Source: Trichosphaerium sp. ATCC 40318 (Eukaryota; Discosea; Flabellinia; Trichosidae). From it: a stretch of 64,000 nt of DNA. Under the pieces are notes generated by a model. It ran no database searches. It saw only the letters and a list, made by a program, of their open reading frames with translations, and was not told the origin of the DNA. Positions 54,186 to 64,000 of this stretch are shown here, piece by piece. The translations under genes and the position numbers were made by a program. Within the stretch, counting starts at the first letter, position 1. Every line of letters begins with the position of its first letter. Where the stretch lies: NCBI GenBank assembly GCA_038496445.1, contig JALMLS010000627.1, forward strand, positions 62,001 to 126,000, written 5' to 3'.

Positions 54186-56027
54186 ATGGCCGCCAAGCAA
54201 GTGCAAAAAGAGGTTCGCAAGCAGCGCATAAACGATGAAATTACAAAAGCGTTGCAAGGCTTACAAACCGCCCAAGCGCATACACTAATGCTCTGTGGTA
54301 GCTATGTTGACTTTAATATCATTGCTCTTTCTTCTCTAGTTCAATACGGCTCAAAAGAACAAAAAAAGCAATTTTTCGCATACCTAGTACGTATAAACCT
54401 CCAAAAACGCACCCAATAAAAAGAAAACAGTGAAAAACATTGAAAAAACATATTATAGGCTGAATCTGGCATTAAAACAATAGACTTTCTAGTGCAAGGC
54501 CCTATCGAAAAGTATATCGTCAAACATGTAAGTAAAACGCCAAAAAACACCGAAAGTTGATTTTGACATGCTTTGAAGGTTTCTCTCGCTAAAGTCATTA
54601 CTACAGCTCGTAGTTCTTTAGAAGTTATTAAAATGCATCTGCAATTACACAATACAGGAAAAATAACGGACAAGATTTACGAAGGTAAACCAGAATCTAT
54701 TAAGAAACAAAAAACATCTTTTTTTTTTTGCTATTTTAACACCAAGTTAGGATTGGCAACAATCGGTGCTCCACATCTTAAGGACATTTCTATATTAGCC
54801 TATGAACCATTGTGGGCATCAACGCAAGCTTATCTACAACCTATGCTTCATTCATGTCCAAACCTTCGAAGTTTAAACCTGTTTCTTGATGAACGACATT
54901 CAAAGGAACTTTCAGGTTTTTTGACATCAGAAGAATGTGGATTGACATCTTTAATCGTCTCCTTTAAAGGCAGAACTAGTGCAGAACCTTTCTTAAAGAC
55001 TTTAAAACACGCAAGTACATTAGAAACACTAAGTATAAAGCTGACAGTTTCATCAGCAATGATGAAAGAACATAGCAGTACGAATACTAAAAACAATGTT
55101 ACACTTTCGACAAAAAGAAAAAACCAAAACAAGTCAAAACCTTTTAACAGCGTTCTTCCTCATACAATTCTCTCCTTCGCCTTTCTATACGCTTTACACT
55201 AATATATACTAGCACGTGAAGTACTAGCTGATTATCTACAAAGTAACGGTGCTCTATCTTCATTTGCGCTCTCAATGCCTTATCGCAAGGGGATTGATAT
55301 TGACTTGTCTCAGTTTGCAACAGCTTTACGTGAAAATACAACATTGACGGACCTGACACTAACTGGATGTGTTAACGACGATACAGCCTTAGAATTTGCC
55401 AACACGCTAAGGGTGAATACAACACTGATAAGCCTGTCATTATCTCACCTTATCAAAGACTCTGGTACGTACAGCAATAATATTTTAGTGAGTTTGTAAC
55501 TCGTTGTTTCCTAGGTGCTATGGCAATAATAGAGGCCTTCGAGGGTACTGGAGCCCTCTGTCAAAAGCTTGATCTTAAAAAGGAGAATCCTTTTATAAAT
55601 ATAAATGTGGCCTATCGTCTTGCCGAACGTAAGAGTTTGAGAAGCATATCTTTTGACCTCCGACAACAACCAAGCATATTATGCTCGAAACTTGAAAACT
55701 AACTGTTTTTTCCTAGTCCTATCTGCATCAAAGAAGAGAAAACGCGAAGAGCATCAGCACGTTAAGGAGAATGCTGTAATTAAAGCACAAGTAGAGGATA
55801 AGAAAGTGGTAGAAGAAAAAGTCACAAGAAAAGTTGATGTGGAACTTAATTCCAAACAGCCAAAAAGCACAAATAAGGAAGCTTCAAAGGTTACACCAAC
55901 CGCAAGTAAGGATCCAAAAGACGATCGCATAAAGGCCCTTGAATCACAAGTTTCTGGGATGGCGAAACAAATAGAACTATTGACACAACACATCAATGAA
56001 TTGCGGTCTTTGCACGGTCTCAAATAA
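54186..56027 (+). CDS. LRR protein with charged coiled-coil tail
   Basis: ATG at 54186 (MAAKQVQKEVRKQRI). Exons give a helical N-terminal part (ALSSLVQYGSKEQKKQFFA), then degenerate leucine-rich repeats: LQPMLHSCPNLRSLNLFLD, LKTLKHASTLETLSIKLTV, ATALRENTTLTDLTLTGCV, FANTLRVNTTLISLSLSHL and YRLAERKSLRSISFDLR, similar to RNI/NLR-type 'L..N.TL..L.L'. The C-terminus is Lys/Glu-rich and predicted coiled coil (ALESQVSGMAKQIELLTQH). The stop is at 56025-56027. Five or six short introns, one with a poly-T tract near 54720. The function is unknown; the shape suggests a scaffold for protein binding. Confidence 0.65.
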
Positions 56028-56282
56028 TGTACTACTAATTTATGAAAATAAAAAAAAAGAAAAAGAGTAACAACACGTCATTAGTATTTAAACTGCGTTC
56101 ATACTGGGTTGCATTTCGTAATTAACAAATAAATGTACTTACCGCCATAGCTTCTCGCACCACGTGCGCAATATAGTAACTTGTTAAGTACATTTCCAAG
56201 AAAAAAAAAACTACAACAATATTGAGAAGGCAAAAAAAATCACAACAAGAGAGCAACTTTGCTCTATGTGTGATATTTTAAT
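56028..56282. other. Intergenic between convergent genes
   Basis: Short gap that holds the 3' ends of the LRR gene (plus) and the ARM gene (minus). Purine-rich runs near 56046-56066 and 56200-56240. Confidence 0.4.
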
Positions 56283-59200
56283 TTAATTATTTACAAGTGT
56301 TTCTGCCATTTCCTCAACGCATGGTTTCAAACTAGCGAATGCTTGTCTTAAGTCAACTCTACATTTTGAGTCACCAACATAAATTGGCGCTCCTTTTGTA
56401 GTCAACCAAAAGAGGCAACCCATTTCCAAGTTTTTGTTGTGATAAAGTCTTGCTAAATCAAGAGCACGTAGCCAGTTGTCGTGTCTGAGATTAGAGACAA
56501 CACTAGCTACTGCACTTGCTTTTAAATGATCCATAGAGTGTAGGACAGCAAATGAAAGTACTTCAACAGCAACATCAAAACTACGAATCGTGCATTGATC
56601 ATAAGTGCAGAATTCACAAATCTACGATAGAATCAATAAGCTGAAAGGTATAACAACATGGTACGCGGAGGTTTTTTTCGGAACTTACCTTTTTAAGTGC
56701 TTGTGATGAACAAGTTACAAATCTTGAATCTCGATTTTGATTTGTTTTTATGGCATTTGCCATTTCTCTTCTAGCGGCCTTCTGGGACTCTGTAAGATCG
56801 TTTACAGTGTTCAGTTTATGCCATGAGAATGTACTACATCGTTCAGCCTTAGATTTCATCAAAGGCTCAAAACTGAATGGATTTCTCTTTAATACATTGT
56901 TTGTAACAGCTAGACGCATAGCAATATTTTTGAGACTATTTTTAGATCAGTCAAGTTGTTTGACATAAGTTGTGTTTTTATAAAATACGTACGCTAGGAT
57001 AGAGCTGAGAAGTTTGTTTGTTGGGCAGTAAACCATATAATCAAGTAACGTCCCAACAACTTTCTTTTTGTTAATCAAGAAATCCGCTTGATCTAAAAAA
57101 ATAATGTCAGAAAATTTGAAAAAAGACTCCATTGTGATCACAAAAAATGTCGTTTAGGAAAACGTACCAGGTGTAAATAAATATCCCAAAGCTACTGAAG
57201 CTTGGTATCTGAGCCAAGGAATATCTGAATCATAACAAACAATGAATTGTTTCTCTGTGAAGAACGTGTCAATAAAAAACCCAAACAAAAAACCTTGTGT
57301 TTTTTTGTACGTACGTCCAGAAAGGTGACAGAGAATATCATGAGCATATGATCTACTTGTCTTACAACCTTCAGCATAATCTTCATAAATAAAATGGAGC
57401 TTAGGGACCAAATTATGTTGTAGTAATGCGTAGGTAAACTCGTAAGTGACATCTAAAAAAAAGTGGTAAGCAATTATTTCTACACAAAAAAAACCAAACC
57501 AAACAAGATGACTCTGAGGCGTACGTGATGATGCAAATCGTGATAGAACTCGTAGAATACTTAAACCAATCTTAAAGGATGTTGGACGCTCTAAGAATTG
57601 AGCAAAGACATTTACGATATCATTCTGGATAAAGTAATGTTGGAATTTCGCTAAAAACGCTTTTATTAGAGGGTTGACAAGAAAAAAAATGAAGGAAAAA
57701 AAAACCGTCTTGTTTATTCCTAACGTACGTTCATACGACAAGTTGTAAATAGCGTTGAGTAACGCGCATACATACTCATCTGGGTGTCCCAATGATTGTG
57801 TGAATAGTTTCATCAATACGCTTAACCCTTCAACATGAAAGAGCGCACTACGGCCCTATAAAAAGGTTAGGAACATTGTCGAGTTTTTTTTGTGTTTTTG
57901 ACAAATCAGGAGTTTAAGGCATACCTTTGAATGACAAGTTAAGTTTTGTAGCACTTTTAGAGCTTCGATTTGTATTTGTATGTTTCTACTTTTAGCTATA
58001 CACGTATGAACAATATGAAATAGTAATCCACCATATGCGAATCCTCTTAATGCACATTCTGAATCGAAAAAATATTTAGCGAATAGTTGTCAAAACACAA
58101 ACACAAAAAAAAAGTTGAATAAAAAAAAATCAAACAACGAACGCCGTACCATCTACAGCCAACTGTTTTAGTACACGAAGTGCGTTTAGAGTAAGTCCGT
58201 CATTATGAGAGGTCAGATATTGCTCCATACACTCGAATATGCCATTCTGAGAGAGTACTTGGCGATAACTAAAAACGAAAGCTGTCAGAAACAAAGTAAA
58301 ACGTTTTTGTGTTTTTTAGGCTAACCATTTGTCCGTTAATGTGTTTGCTATTACGACCAGAGAGACAAACTCCCTGTGCATTGTAGACCTCCCTGTTAAG
58401 AATCTGGATACATGTAGGATCATCTCCATTACACCGCACTTGTCTTTTGGAGCTAGAGAAAAAAATTAGGCGAAGAAAGAAAAAAACACAAAAAACAATA
58501 GTGTACGCACTATTGTGTTTTAGCAGATTTGCAAGAATAGCCAGTGTTGTATCAACAATATCTTGTTTTTCGTGTTGCAATAGATTATATAGAACATCTA
58601 GTATACGACATTCGAGCAATAGAGCGTGAGGAGAAATGTTTCCAGAGGTTTTTTTACGTTCAGATGTTGATAGAGAAAGAACCAAAAATAGCGTTTGTCT
58701 GACCAAGCACGTGTCTTCACAGCTCAGGTAGCTTATAAAATCGTTCAAGTGTTTCCTTGATCCCAAGAGAGACATTTTCATTTCCTTATGGGCGAGACAG
58801 ATGTTCTTGTTTAGCGTCGTAAGCAAAAATTTAACTGTAGCAACTTTTAGATCATTTCCTCCAATATGTGATAAATATGTTACGATATTTAATATAGTAT
58901 CTAACTCAAGCGTGTGGCCTTTAGAGGGAGATAATTAGTGATTGTAAACAACAAAAAAAAAAGTGACTATTGTGCTGTGAAGAAGAAATAGCGTGAAAAC
59001 TGTTAGGTGAAAACAGGATGAATGTTTTTTAGTTAACTAATATTTTTGTTCAACCTATTTTTATAGGCTTTTTAAACTGTGCTCTGTCAAGCCCTTATAG
59101 GGTATTTATATAAAACAGCAAGAATGTCTCTGACAAACGCAGTTACGAGACACACAAAAAAGAAAGTTTTTACCCGACTATCTGAAAACCGGAATTGGTG

Positions 59201-59289
59201 TTTTTATCCGTACCGCTTAGGTTTCGTGTATGTGTAGATAGTGCTTTTAAGATATGAATAGCTTCTTTGTTTGTGTGAGGGCGGCTCAT
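56283..59289 (-). CDS. Armadillo-repeat protein, possibly with BTB/BACK-like end
   Basis: The ATG at 59289 gives MSRPHTNKEAIHILKALST, then GHTLELDTILNIVTYLSHI, VRQTLFLVLSLSTSERKKT, ILDVLYNLLQHEKQDIVDT, LAILANLLKHN, YVCALLNAIYNLSYERTLG, IVNVFAQFLERPTSFKIGL, SILRVLSRFASS, LRYQASVALGYLF: tandem armadillo-type helical units. The C-terminal exons (RREMANAIKTNQNRDSRFV; VVSNLRHDNWLRALDLARL; LEMGCLFWLTTKGAPIY) have the rhythm of the helical end of a BTB domain and a BACK-like region, as in plant ARIA-type ARM-BTB proteins, but a clear BTB core was not found. The stop is at 56283. About ten introns. Confidence 0.6.
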
Positions 59290-60099
59290 GTCGAACAAAC
59301 ACAACTTTGTATTTAACGCATGAACGTTTGTGTTTGGTGTTACAGTGCGTAAAGGTAACTCTATTGGGTGTCAATTTCGCAATTTGAAATTGTTTTTGTT
59401 ACTGCGGTTAAATAGCGTACCTGTTACATCTAAGTGAAGAGGTGTAATATGTATTGTACGCCTCATGTTGTGTATGGTATAATGTGGTTGGGTAATGGTG
59501 AAAACGGGCAATTTGAACGTTAAGCTACAAACACCGTTACTTAAATACCGGACATGACACCAACTGCGTAAACAACCTACCAACACAATCTTTACGGAGT
59601 TATTGTGTTGATATTGTACTCAATAATGCTATCTTGAATATTTACCTAAAGTTAAGAGAAGCGATACGAAACGCCGCGATATAACTCCCGTTATACCCAA
59701 TCGGTGGTAATTTAGCGTTAGATTGCGAGGTGTGGTGAACACTCTTCTCAAAAGTACAATTTGCTTTTTTGTGTTTTTTATTTTTCTGTGTTGCACAACA
59801 AGCCTGCACGCCTCTGTCCGCCAAACACAACCACAGACGATAACGTACACATTATTGCGGACTATATTAAAGCGTTGGTTGCCGCTTTTCGAAGGAAATA
59901 TATTTCCTTTTAGTAATTTACCTTGTTCTTTGCTATATGGACCTAGTACACTCTTATCGAGCGACCGTAAATTTCATTTGGGTGACGCACAACGGCAATT
60001 CTCATTTATTTTTTATTTACAATGCTCTCTTTGTAACCACGCCTTCTCTACCAACCAACGACTTCTACAGTCAAGTGACCAGTACCTGCGCCTTCTCCC
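59290..60099. other. Gene-free stretch
   Basis: Upstream region of the ARM gene. Frames of 60-130 codons on both strands overlap each other and show no domain. Confidence 0.35.
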
Positions 60100-60860
60100 A
60101 TACTTACATTTATAGTATAAGTGCCGGGCAAGTTTTGTGGGATACTACTCTGAAGACGCTCGCTCTCAAGTGCGATATTGTATTGGTTCCATAGTTTCTC
60201 ACAAATATTTTCGTTTGTTACTTCATTGTAAGTGCCTACAACGCTCTTCTTTCGTCGTACTGTGACAACCAAATTTTCTAGACGTTTTTGAGCGTTTTTT
60301 AAATCTCTTTGACGTTGTCGCGCAGCGTAGTCGATCCTCTATGCGTCGTTACAATGATGTGTGAAGTATGTTTTTTTTTTTGTTCAAAGCCCAGTGTTGT
60401 AGCCAGAGAAAGTCTTCTCATTGCGATAGTTGGCTATAAAAGCGCTATTGATGGCGTACCTCGGTATCTGCTTTGTACTCTTGTCTAGTGAGTTCTGTAT
60501 CATGTACTGCCAGTTTTTTTGGAAACAAGTAGTTTCTAGCGTAGCCTTTGCTTACAATTTTTGGTTCTCCTTTATCACCAATCTCATTTGTCTATTTGTT
60601 GCGTCAAAATGATTAACGAATAGAAATACATTACCTCCGTGAGAATAATAGGTATTTGTTTGTATTTCTTTACCATAGCCTCTGTTTTTTTCTTTGGCGC
60701 ACTCTTCTTCCTTCCACGACCTGGGTACCATCGTTGAGAAGTGCGCAAAGGCGAAACTCTCACAGGAGCTCTAATGTTGTATTAGTGGTCATAAACTACT
60801 TAAAACGCTACCTTGATGCTATGTGTAACCGAGCAGCAAACATTAGCGTATAAACCAAAT
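60100..60860 (-). CDS. Possible gene, unrecognised, partly resolved
   Basis: Minus-strand segments with protein-like composition: near 60770-60650 APVRVSPLRTSQRWYPGRG and RKKSAPKKKTEAM; near 60340-60230 AARQRQRDLKNAQKRLENL and VVTVRRKKSVVGTYNEVTN; near 60200-60110 LWNQYNIALESERLQSSIP and PGTYTINVSMGEGAGTGHL. The middle part looks like a basic coiled coil. Intron borders and both ends are unresolved. No family recognised. Confidence 0.3.
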
Positions 60861-60933
60861 GGTAGGGTGAAGTAGAGCAAAGTTAGTCGTTGAAAGTATT
60901 CTCTTCAATATTCTGTTGTTCTAGCTTATTCAC

Positions 60934-62172
60934 ATGGCAACCAAACGTAAGTTGACAATCTGTACCTCACTGACAACTGTGTAGCATTGACTGGGCGTAA
61001 CGCAATTGTAACGGGATCAACACAAGGCATAGGTCTTGGAATAGCTAAATGCCTCGTAGAGGCTGGTTGTTCCCTCCTAATACATGGATCAAGGTTCGTT
61101 AACGTTAAATCAAACTTTGTAAATTTATCGTTAAAAGGCCGAAAGAAAGAGCTAAGGAAGCAATTGGCACGTTTACCTACGCATAAAAAACCCGGTTGAC
61201 ATAACTTTAGACACTTTAACTGCAGTAGCCAACAAATCTCAGATAATAGACTATTGCCAGGTATTTTGCGCTATTCTCTCGTCCCATAGCGTCAACAGAG
61301 TATAGGCGGACCTATCTAAACCATCGGTTGGCTGTCCAAAGATTATAGAACAAGCCAAGGCTGTATTTGGTGGTAAAATACATATCCTCGGCAAGTCGCT
61401 TTTTAATTTTGCAATGTTAAACGGTTCTACAATACTGATAGATTCGTAGTACATAACGCGGGTATACAGCACGTGGATCCAATCGATAAATTTCCTTTAG
61501 ATGCATGGGATAGGTTAATAAGCATTCATTTGACTTCTGGCTTCTTGCTCACAAAACGTAAATCTCTTGTTTAATTTTAACATTGTTGGCACGTGGTCAG
61601 GACTAATTGATATTGTAGTTGTAGTACCTATCATGAAGGCAGAAGATTGGGGCCGAATTATCAATATAAGTTCTGTACATGGCAAGGTAGCCTCTGTTGG
61701 AAAAGCTGCTTATTGTGCAGCCAAACATGGATTAAATGGTCTCACAAAAGTTGTAGCTCTAGATCTTGCTGGTACCCTTTCGTTCGGCATGAGATCATTC
61801 TAACTTATAGAATATTAGATACAGCTGTGACATGCAATGCTATTTGCCCTGGATGGGTGCATACACCGTTAGTACAAAAACAAGTATTGGCACTAGGAAA
61901 AAAGAGAAATTTGTCAGAGGTACAGGAACCCCTTTATTTATTCCCGTTATTCACAGTTATATAGGCGGACGCAACTAAAGCCCTGCTATCGGAGAAAACA
62001 CCTACTAAGCGCTTTGTAACCTGCGACGAAATAGGTACTCGAATGAATTACTCTTATTTTTTTTTGACATAACTGTTTGATAGGAGGAATGGTTACGTTT
62101 TTGTGTTCTCCTGCTGCAAACAATATCACAGGTTCTGAAATGATGATGGACGGCGGTTGGAGTGCTGTGTAA
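60934..62172 (+). CDS. Short-chain dehydrogenase, 3-hydroxybutyrate dehydrogenase-like
   Basis: SDR-fold NAD(H) oxidoreductase; the closest match by motifs is D-3-hydroxybutyrate dehydrogenase (ketone-body metabolism, usually mitochondrial in eukaryotes). ATG at 60934; the first intron (GTAAGT...GTGTAG) leads to LTGRNAIVTGSTQGIGLGI (TGxxxGxG cofactor loop). Then VHNAGIQHVDPIDKFPLDA (NAG), GRIINISSVHGKVASVGKA (catalytic Ser), AYCAAKHGLNGLTKVVALD (YxxxK), and the BDH-typical CNAICPGWVHTPLVQKQV, KRFVTCDEIGGMVTFLCSP and GSEMMMDGGWSAV with the stop at 62170-62172. Several introns; small frame problems near 61110-61200 and 61300-61440. No mitochondrial presequence is evident in the short N-terminus. 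Confidence 0.83.
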
Positions 62173-62428
62173 AACGGTATTTATTGTTTATGATATCAAA
62201 CAACAAGGAAAACTGGTAATACACGTGCTTTATAAAACAATCTCACGTTTACTATTTTTATTTAATTTTGTATGTACAACTTTACATCAGGTTTCTTCTT
62301 CTTTTCAACATAATTACAAATCGTTAGCTTTTAGTTTCGTTAACATTTTAGTGTTGATATTTATAGCAATTGTTCGTCTCGCTTTACACCACAGGTACTG
62401 AGAAAATGATCCCTTTTTGAAAATCGCG
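62173..62428. other. Intergenic
   Basis: 3' flank of the SDR gene. A 79-codon plus frame here is unsupported. Confidence 0.3.
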
Positions 62429-63165
62429 TCAGAAAAACAAAAAGTTTTTGCTGTTGGTAAAGCGTACCACATTTTTTTTCTTGGTGCACAAAGGTAAAGG
62501 GGTAAGGACATGCGGATGGTGGTAATAGAATGTTGCCCGATCTTGGCTCTGCATTAGATCTCTAAATATAATAACTATACTGTGATGCATAGAAAGCGCT
62601 TCACTAGAGATGTCACCACTCTCCACAAAGTTCTCAAGCCTATTTCAAAAGAAATAGGTAAGATACACGTTTTTTTTTCGGAAAGAAAACAAAACTCCGA
62701 AGAGTTTTTAGCGTCTTACCCTTTCCAGTTGATATAGAAGTACGCATAGTACGTTGGAACCTCCTCCAATGTATTTGGACCTCGTACTACAGATACACGT
62801 ATCACGTGTGCGTAACGTTCTCGCCAATGAGACATATCACCAATACCAGTAAGTACTGATGTAGAAAACGTTTTTAGGAACTTTTTTACGCGTCCGTGAT
62901 TGTCTACGAGCTAAAAAAGAGTTACCACTGCATCCAAAAATAACTCATAAAAAAAGACGTATTGAAAGGAACAAAAAAAAACAAGGTTTTAAAATGTGGT
63001 CTACAACCGACGCTTTTACGTGTGGTTGTTTTCCGTACCTGTACGTATACATCCTTGTTCATCGGGCCGCCCCAATATCCGCCATGTATGTACACGGCAT
63101 CTTCTGGAATGTCGATAGTGATAAGTCTTAAATAGCACCTTGTGATATCAAAGTTTCGGCCACCA
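62429..63165 (-). CDS. Unrecognised multi-exon gene
   Basis: Coding-like minus-strand exons: LRLITIDIPEDAVYIHGGY followed by WGGPMNKDVYVQ (about 63135-63045), then LVDNHGRVKKFLKTFSTSV (about 62912-62860), HWRERYAHVIRVSVVRGPN and VPTYYAYFYINWKG (about 62830-62720, ending at GTAAGA), and LENFVESGDISSEALSMHH, RDLMQSQDRATFYYHHPH (about 62640-62510). The protein looks beta-rich and aromatic. No start codon placed; the upstream end abuts the plus-strand gene at 63165. Family not recognised. Confidence 0.4.
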
Positions 63166-63420
63166 TGCTTTACAAAAGTATGGAATTAGATAAGATAGCC
63201 ATTAAAACTATCGTACATTGTCTACACTTTCACCTATTGGCGTAACTGATTCAACAAGAGTTATCCTATGAAGAAATAGCCAATTTGCTTCATGCTTTTG
63301 AGAAACACGATGCCATTGCTTCTATTTGTCATGTGTTAGCGCTGTCTCTTAATATTTTTGGCAAATGCCTGGTTATTAATAAAAACGAATAAATCTATTG
63401 AAGCGGTAGACGCTTTGGTT
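63165..63420 (+). CDS. Short helical coding segment, unrecognised
   Basis: ATG at 63165: LYKSMELDKIAIKTIVHCL, then QQELSYEEIANLLHAFEKH, DAIASICHVLALSLNIFGK. A small break or tiny intron near 63235 separates the two parts. Helical and Leu-rich. Its 3' continuation was not resolved, and no family is assigned. It could share a divergent promoter with the minus-strand gene. Confidence 0.3.
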
Positions 63421-64000
63421 TACAAAACATGTCAGGATGGTGCTTGGCTAGCGTTATAAAAGATTTTTTTAACTTATGGGAATACTTGTTCCACTTACGT
63501 TTACACAAGCACAAGTTCGCTTCAAGTAGCAATCCAGGTTGTAAAATATTTGTAATAAGATGTCATCTGGGTACGGGAGTGGGCACGAGCTTCGTAATAT
63601 TGTTTTTGTCGTCTGAGCTCTCTTTACTTCACTGCTATGGGTTGTAGACATTGTAAAATACCAAGAAGTCTAAGAACAAGCGTTCGGGCTTTCAGTATTA
63701 CTTAAAAAACTATGAGTTTTCATAGCACGAGCGTAGGTTGACTTAGTTACGCGTTTTCTCTTAAGACAGGAAAAAATGCAGGCGTAAGACATCAAAAGGT
63801 GGCTTAAACTGTTTTTGTTCCGAAAAATTCACATTATTTTTTGTAAGACCAAACTGAAGCGTCCCAATTCTTAACTTGGGCTTTTTTTTTGGAAAAAATA
63901 AGCTGTCAAGAGGCTAGCCAATAAAATTATAAATTGAAAAAGGACAGTAGCTAAAAGAGCATACTACACGCTAAATATGAACAAGGCCATTTTATTTACA
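63421..64000. other. Window end, nothing supported
   Basis: Short frames only (72 codons at 63429-63647 overlapped by a minus-strand frame). Possible last exons of the preceding gene cannot be excluded. Confidence 0.3.

Noticed and set aside
56283-56620. Confident BTB-BACK assignment for the ARM protein's C-terminus
   Set aside because: The helical rhythm fits, but the conserved BTB core (D...V..G..F.AH...L) is not found in the preceding exons, so it is only mentioned as a possibility.
1-64000. CRISPR array, bacterial operon or integrated viral genome
   Set aside because: No regularly spaced repeats, no tight co-directional gene blocks with ribosome binding sites, and no viral hallmark genes. 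The MORN-variant gene alone does not show viral origin.

Overview
The window is nuclear DNA from an intron-rich, AT-rich unicellular eukaryote. I cannot name the lineage. The evidence is split genes with tiny introns (mostly about 40-75 nt), a eukaryotic tRNA-Ser, and a eukaryote-only gene set: Vac14, TELO2, a G-protein beta subunit, a PKA catalytic subunit, a KHDC4-like splicing protein, a filamin-repeat protein and an EF-hand (PPEF-type) phosphatase. About half of the introns I could resolve start GTAC (often GTACGT) rather than GTAAGT.

Layout. 0-0.8 kb: a mobile or repeat element flanked by a 5-bp duplication. 1.5-5.3 kb: a calcium-regulated PPEF-type Ser/Thr phosphatase, then a leucine-rich-repeat fragment. 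5.9-11 kb: gene-poor, with a decayed piggyBac-like transposase and a truncated LINE reverse transcriptase. 11-17.8 kb: G beta, a nuclear-encoded mitochondrial RsfS/MALSU1-like factor, and Vac14. 18-29 kb: a gene of an unrecognised family, a small membrane protein, an unrecognised gene with a broken inverted copy 8 kb away, a frameshifted filamin-repeat gene interrupted by a second copy of the repeat element, and an orphan kinase C-lobe. 29.6-33.9 kb: KHDC4-like and PKA-C genes facing each other. 34-41 kb: a scrapyard of partial duplications (tandem copies of the unrecognised family, an inverted MORN-repeat relic, a third repeat-element copy, a PKA fragment) followed by an intact member of the unrecognised family. 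42-48 kb: an intronless MORN-variant gene, tRNA-Ser(AGA), two neighbouring T1-type BTB proteins and an LRR relic. 49-63.6 kb: TELO2, an LRAT/NlpC-like protein, an LRR/coiled-coil protein, an ARM-repeat protein, a 3-hydroxybutyrate dehydrogenase-like SDR, and unrecognised genes.

The housekeeping genes show no shared operon-like logic; they are ordinary dispersed nuclear genes. PPEF, G beta and PKA-C are all signalling components (calcium, GPCR, cAMP) but nothing here shows they act together. The most unusual signals are the GTAC splice-donor preference, the repeat-element family with a variable core (one copy sits inside a filamin domain), and a three-locus protein family that keeps one homologous 43-44 nt intron at two loci and lacks it at the third. 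Several reading frames, filamin above all, need single-base corrections; this could be pseudogenisation or uncorrected assembly errors. Gene ends and splice sites below were read by eye, so outer coordinates are approximate unless a start or stop codon is named.
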